From Phytobacter massiliensis JC163 (GTDB lineage: Bacteria > Pseudomonadota > Gammaproteobacteria > Enterobacterales > Enterobacteriaceae): 64,000 nucleotides of DNA. The notes under the pieces are model-generated. The model saw nothing but the letters and a program-made list of their open reading frames with translations. It had not been told where the DNA came from and made no database searches. Positions 62,415-64,000 of the stretch are shown here, piece by piece (positions within the stretch are counted from its first letter, which is position 1; each line of letters opens with the position of its first letter). The position numbers and the translations under genes are program-made. The DNA lies in assembly GCF_000321045.1 (NCBI RefSeq), contig NZ_HE578951.1, forward strand, positions 1 through 64,000, written 5' to 3'.

Positions 62415-64000
62415 ATGACAATTATTAATCACACCCTCGGTTTTCCTCGCGTTGGCCTGCGTCGCGAGCTGAAAAAAGCGCAAGAGAGCTACTGGGCGGG
62501 GAAGAGCACCCGTGACGAACTGCTGGCGGTGGGGCGCGAGCTGCGCGCCCGCCACTGGCAGCAGCAAAAAGCCGCTGGTATCGATCTGCTGCCGGTTGGC
62601 GACTTCGCCTGGTACGACCATGTTCTGACCACCAGCCTGCTGCTTGGCAACGTGCCGGCTCGTCATCAGAACAACGACGGCTCCGTTGATATCGACACCC
62701 TGTTCCGCATTGGCCGTGGTCGCGCGCCCACCGGCGAACCGGCAGCGGCGGCGGAGATGACCAAATGGTTCAACACTAACTACCACTATATGGTGCCGGA
62801 GTTTGTAAAAGGCCAGCAGTTCAGGCTGAGCTGGACGCAGCTGCTGGAAGAGGTGGACGAAGCGCTGGCGCTGGGCCATAAGGTAAAACCGGTGCTGCTG
62901 GGGCCGGTAACCTACCTGTGGCTGGGTAAAGTGAAGGGCGAACAGTTTGACCGCCTGAGTCTGCTTAACGACATCCTGCCGGTCTATCAGCAGGTGCTGG
63001 TGGAACTGGCGAAACGCGGCATTGAGTGGGTACAAATTGACGAACCGGCGCTGGTGCTGGAACTGCCGCAGCCGTGGCTGGCGGCGTATAAACCGGCTTA
63101 TGCGGCCCTGCAAGGTCAGGTGAAACTGCTGCTGACGACTTACTTTGAAGGCGTCGGCGCGAACCTGGACACCATCACCACGCTGCCGGTGCAGGGGCTG
63201 CACGTTGACCTGGTTCACGGTAAAGATGACGTCGCGGAACTGCACCGCCGCCTGCCGTCTGACTGGCTGCTCTCTGCGGGCCTGATCAATGGCCGTAACG
63301 TCTGGCGTGCCGATCTGACAGAAAAATACAAGCAAATTGCAGCGATCAGCGGGCAACGCGATCTGTGGGTAGCCTCTTCCTGCTCGCTGTTGCACAGCCC
63401 GATTGATCTGAGCGTAGAGACGCGTCTGGATGAGGAAGTCAAAAGCTGGTTCGCCTTCGCCCTGCAAAAATGCGAAGAACTAGCCCTGCTGCGCGATGCG
63501 CTTAATAGCGGCGAGACGGCAGCGCTTGCCGAATGGAGCGCCCCGATTCAGGCGCGCCGCCACTCCACGCGCGTGCATAACAGCGCGGTAGCGCAGCGTC
63601 TGGCAGCGATTACCGCGCAGGACAGCCAGCGTGCCAGCCCTTACGAGGTGCGTGCCGAAGCCCAGCGCGCCCGCTTTAAGCTGCCGGCCTGGCCCACCAC
63701 CACTATCGGCTCCTTCCCGCAGACCACCGAGATCCGCGGCCTGCGTCTGGACTTCAAAAAGGGCAACCTGGACGCCAGCAACTACCGCACCGGCATTGCC
63801 GAACATATTAAACAGGCGATCGTCGAGCAGGAGCGTTTAGGGCTGGACGTGCTGGTTCACGGCGAAGCCGAGCGTAACGACATGGTGGAATATTTTGGCG
63901 AGCACCTCGACGGTTTCGTCTTCACCCAGAACGGCTGGGTGCAGAGCTACGGCTCCCGCTGCGTGAAGCCGCCGGTGGTGATTGGCGATGTCAGCCGCCC
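62415..64000 (+). CDS. metE: Cobalamin-independent methionine synthase (5' part)
   Basis: The first 528 residues of MetE (about 753 in E. coli); the gene runs off the window. It transfers methyl from methyltetrahydropteroyl-triglutamate to homocysteine. N-terminal domain [16 protein letters not shown] and the start of the C-terminal domain [14 protein letters not shown] are present; the zinc ligands would lie beyond the window. ATG 62415 with GAGGCTCAAAAA upstream. Confidence 0.97.
   Translation, partial: MTIINHTLGFPRVGLRRELKKAQESYWAGKSTRDELLAVGRELRARHWQQQKAAGIDLLPVGDFAWYDHVLTTSLLLGNVPARHQNNDGSVDIDTLFRIGRGRAPTGEPAAAAEMTKWFNTNYHYMVPEFVKGQQFRLSWTQLLEEVDEALALGHKVKPVLLGPVTYLWLGKVKGEQFDRLSLLNDILPVYQQVLVELAKRGIEWVQIDEPALVLELPQPWLAAYKPAYAALQGQVKLLLTTYFEGVGANLDTITTLPVQGLHVDLVHGKDDVAELHRRLPSDWLLSAGLINGRNVWRADLTEKYKQIAAISGQRDLWVASSCSLLHSPIDLSVETRLDEEVKSWFAFALQKCEELALLRDALNSGETAALAEWSAPIQARRHSTRVHNSAVAQRLAAITAQDSQRASPYEVRAEAQRARFKLPAWPTTTIGSFPQTTEIRGLRLDFKKGNLDASNYRTGIAEHIKQAIVEQERLGLDVLVHGEAERNDMVEYFGEHLDGFVFTQNGWVQSYGSRCVKPPVVIGDVSR

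Overview
The window is a chromosomal segment of a member of the Enterobacteriaceae. Gene order follows the Escherichia coli 84-86 min region (trpT-hdfR-maoP-yifB-ilv-rep-gppA-rhlB-trxA-rho-ECA cluster-yifK-tRNAs-glmZ-hem-cya-dapF-xerC-uvrD-corA-pldA-recQ-rht-pldB-yigL-yigM-metR-metE). Codon use is GC-rich and two ERIC elements are present. This points to an Enterobacter/Kosakonia/Leclercia/Klebsiella-like genome rather than E. coli itself; the exact genus cannot be fixed from the sequence by eye.

Layout. 1-3500: the end of an rRNA/tRNA unit (tRNA-Trp), hdfR, maoP, yifB and the ilv leader/attenuator. 3500-12.4 kb: ilvX-ilvG-ilvM-ilvE-ilvD-ilvA, with an intact ilvG, then the divergent pair ilvY/ilvC. 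These genes encode nearly all of isoleucine/valine synthesis. 12.4-22 kb: ppiC, rep, an accessory pair (LysR regulator plus amidohydrolase-type aromatic acid decarboxylase), gppA, rhlB, trxA and rho. 22.2-33.1 kb: the enterobacterial common antigen operon wecA-wzzE-wecB-wecC-wecD-wecE-wzxE-wecF-wzyE-wecG. It lacks rffG and rffH, which lie between wecC and wecD in E. coli. 33.3-35.3 kb: a frameshifted yifK and the tRNA operon Arg-His-Leu-Pro. 35.3-37 kb: the small RNA gene glmZ with two GlrR-type sites upstream, and an MFS transporter gene where E. coli has aslBA. 37.2-44.1 kb: hemCDXY divergent from cyaA. 44.1-51.6 kb: cyaY, lptM, dapF, yigA, xerC, yigB, uvrD (with LexA box) and corA with a long leader. 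51.6-64 kb: yigF, yigG, rarD, yigI, pldA, recQ, rhtC, rhtB, pldB, yigL, yigM, metR and the first two thirds of metE.

Most of the window is conserved core genome. The points that deserve attention are: the yifK lesion, which falls exactly on an A AAA AAC slippery heptamer; the missing rffGH pair; the LysR/decarboxylase islet with a perfect inverted repeat in front of the decarboxylase; an ERIC element placed between the met boxes and metE; the decay of the rho leader ORF rhoL; and the GlrR-site arrangement upstream of glmZ. I see no CRISPR array, prophage, insertion sequence or toxin-antitoxin locus.
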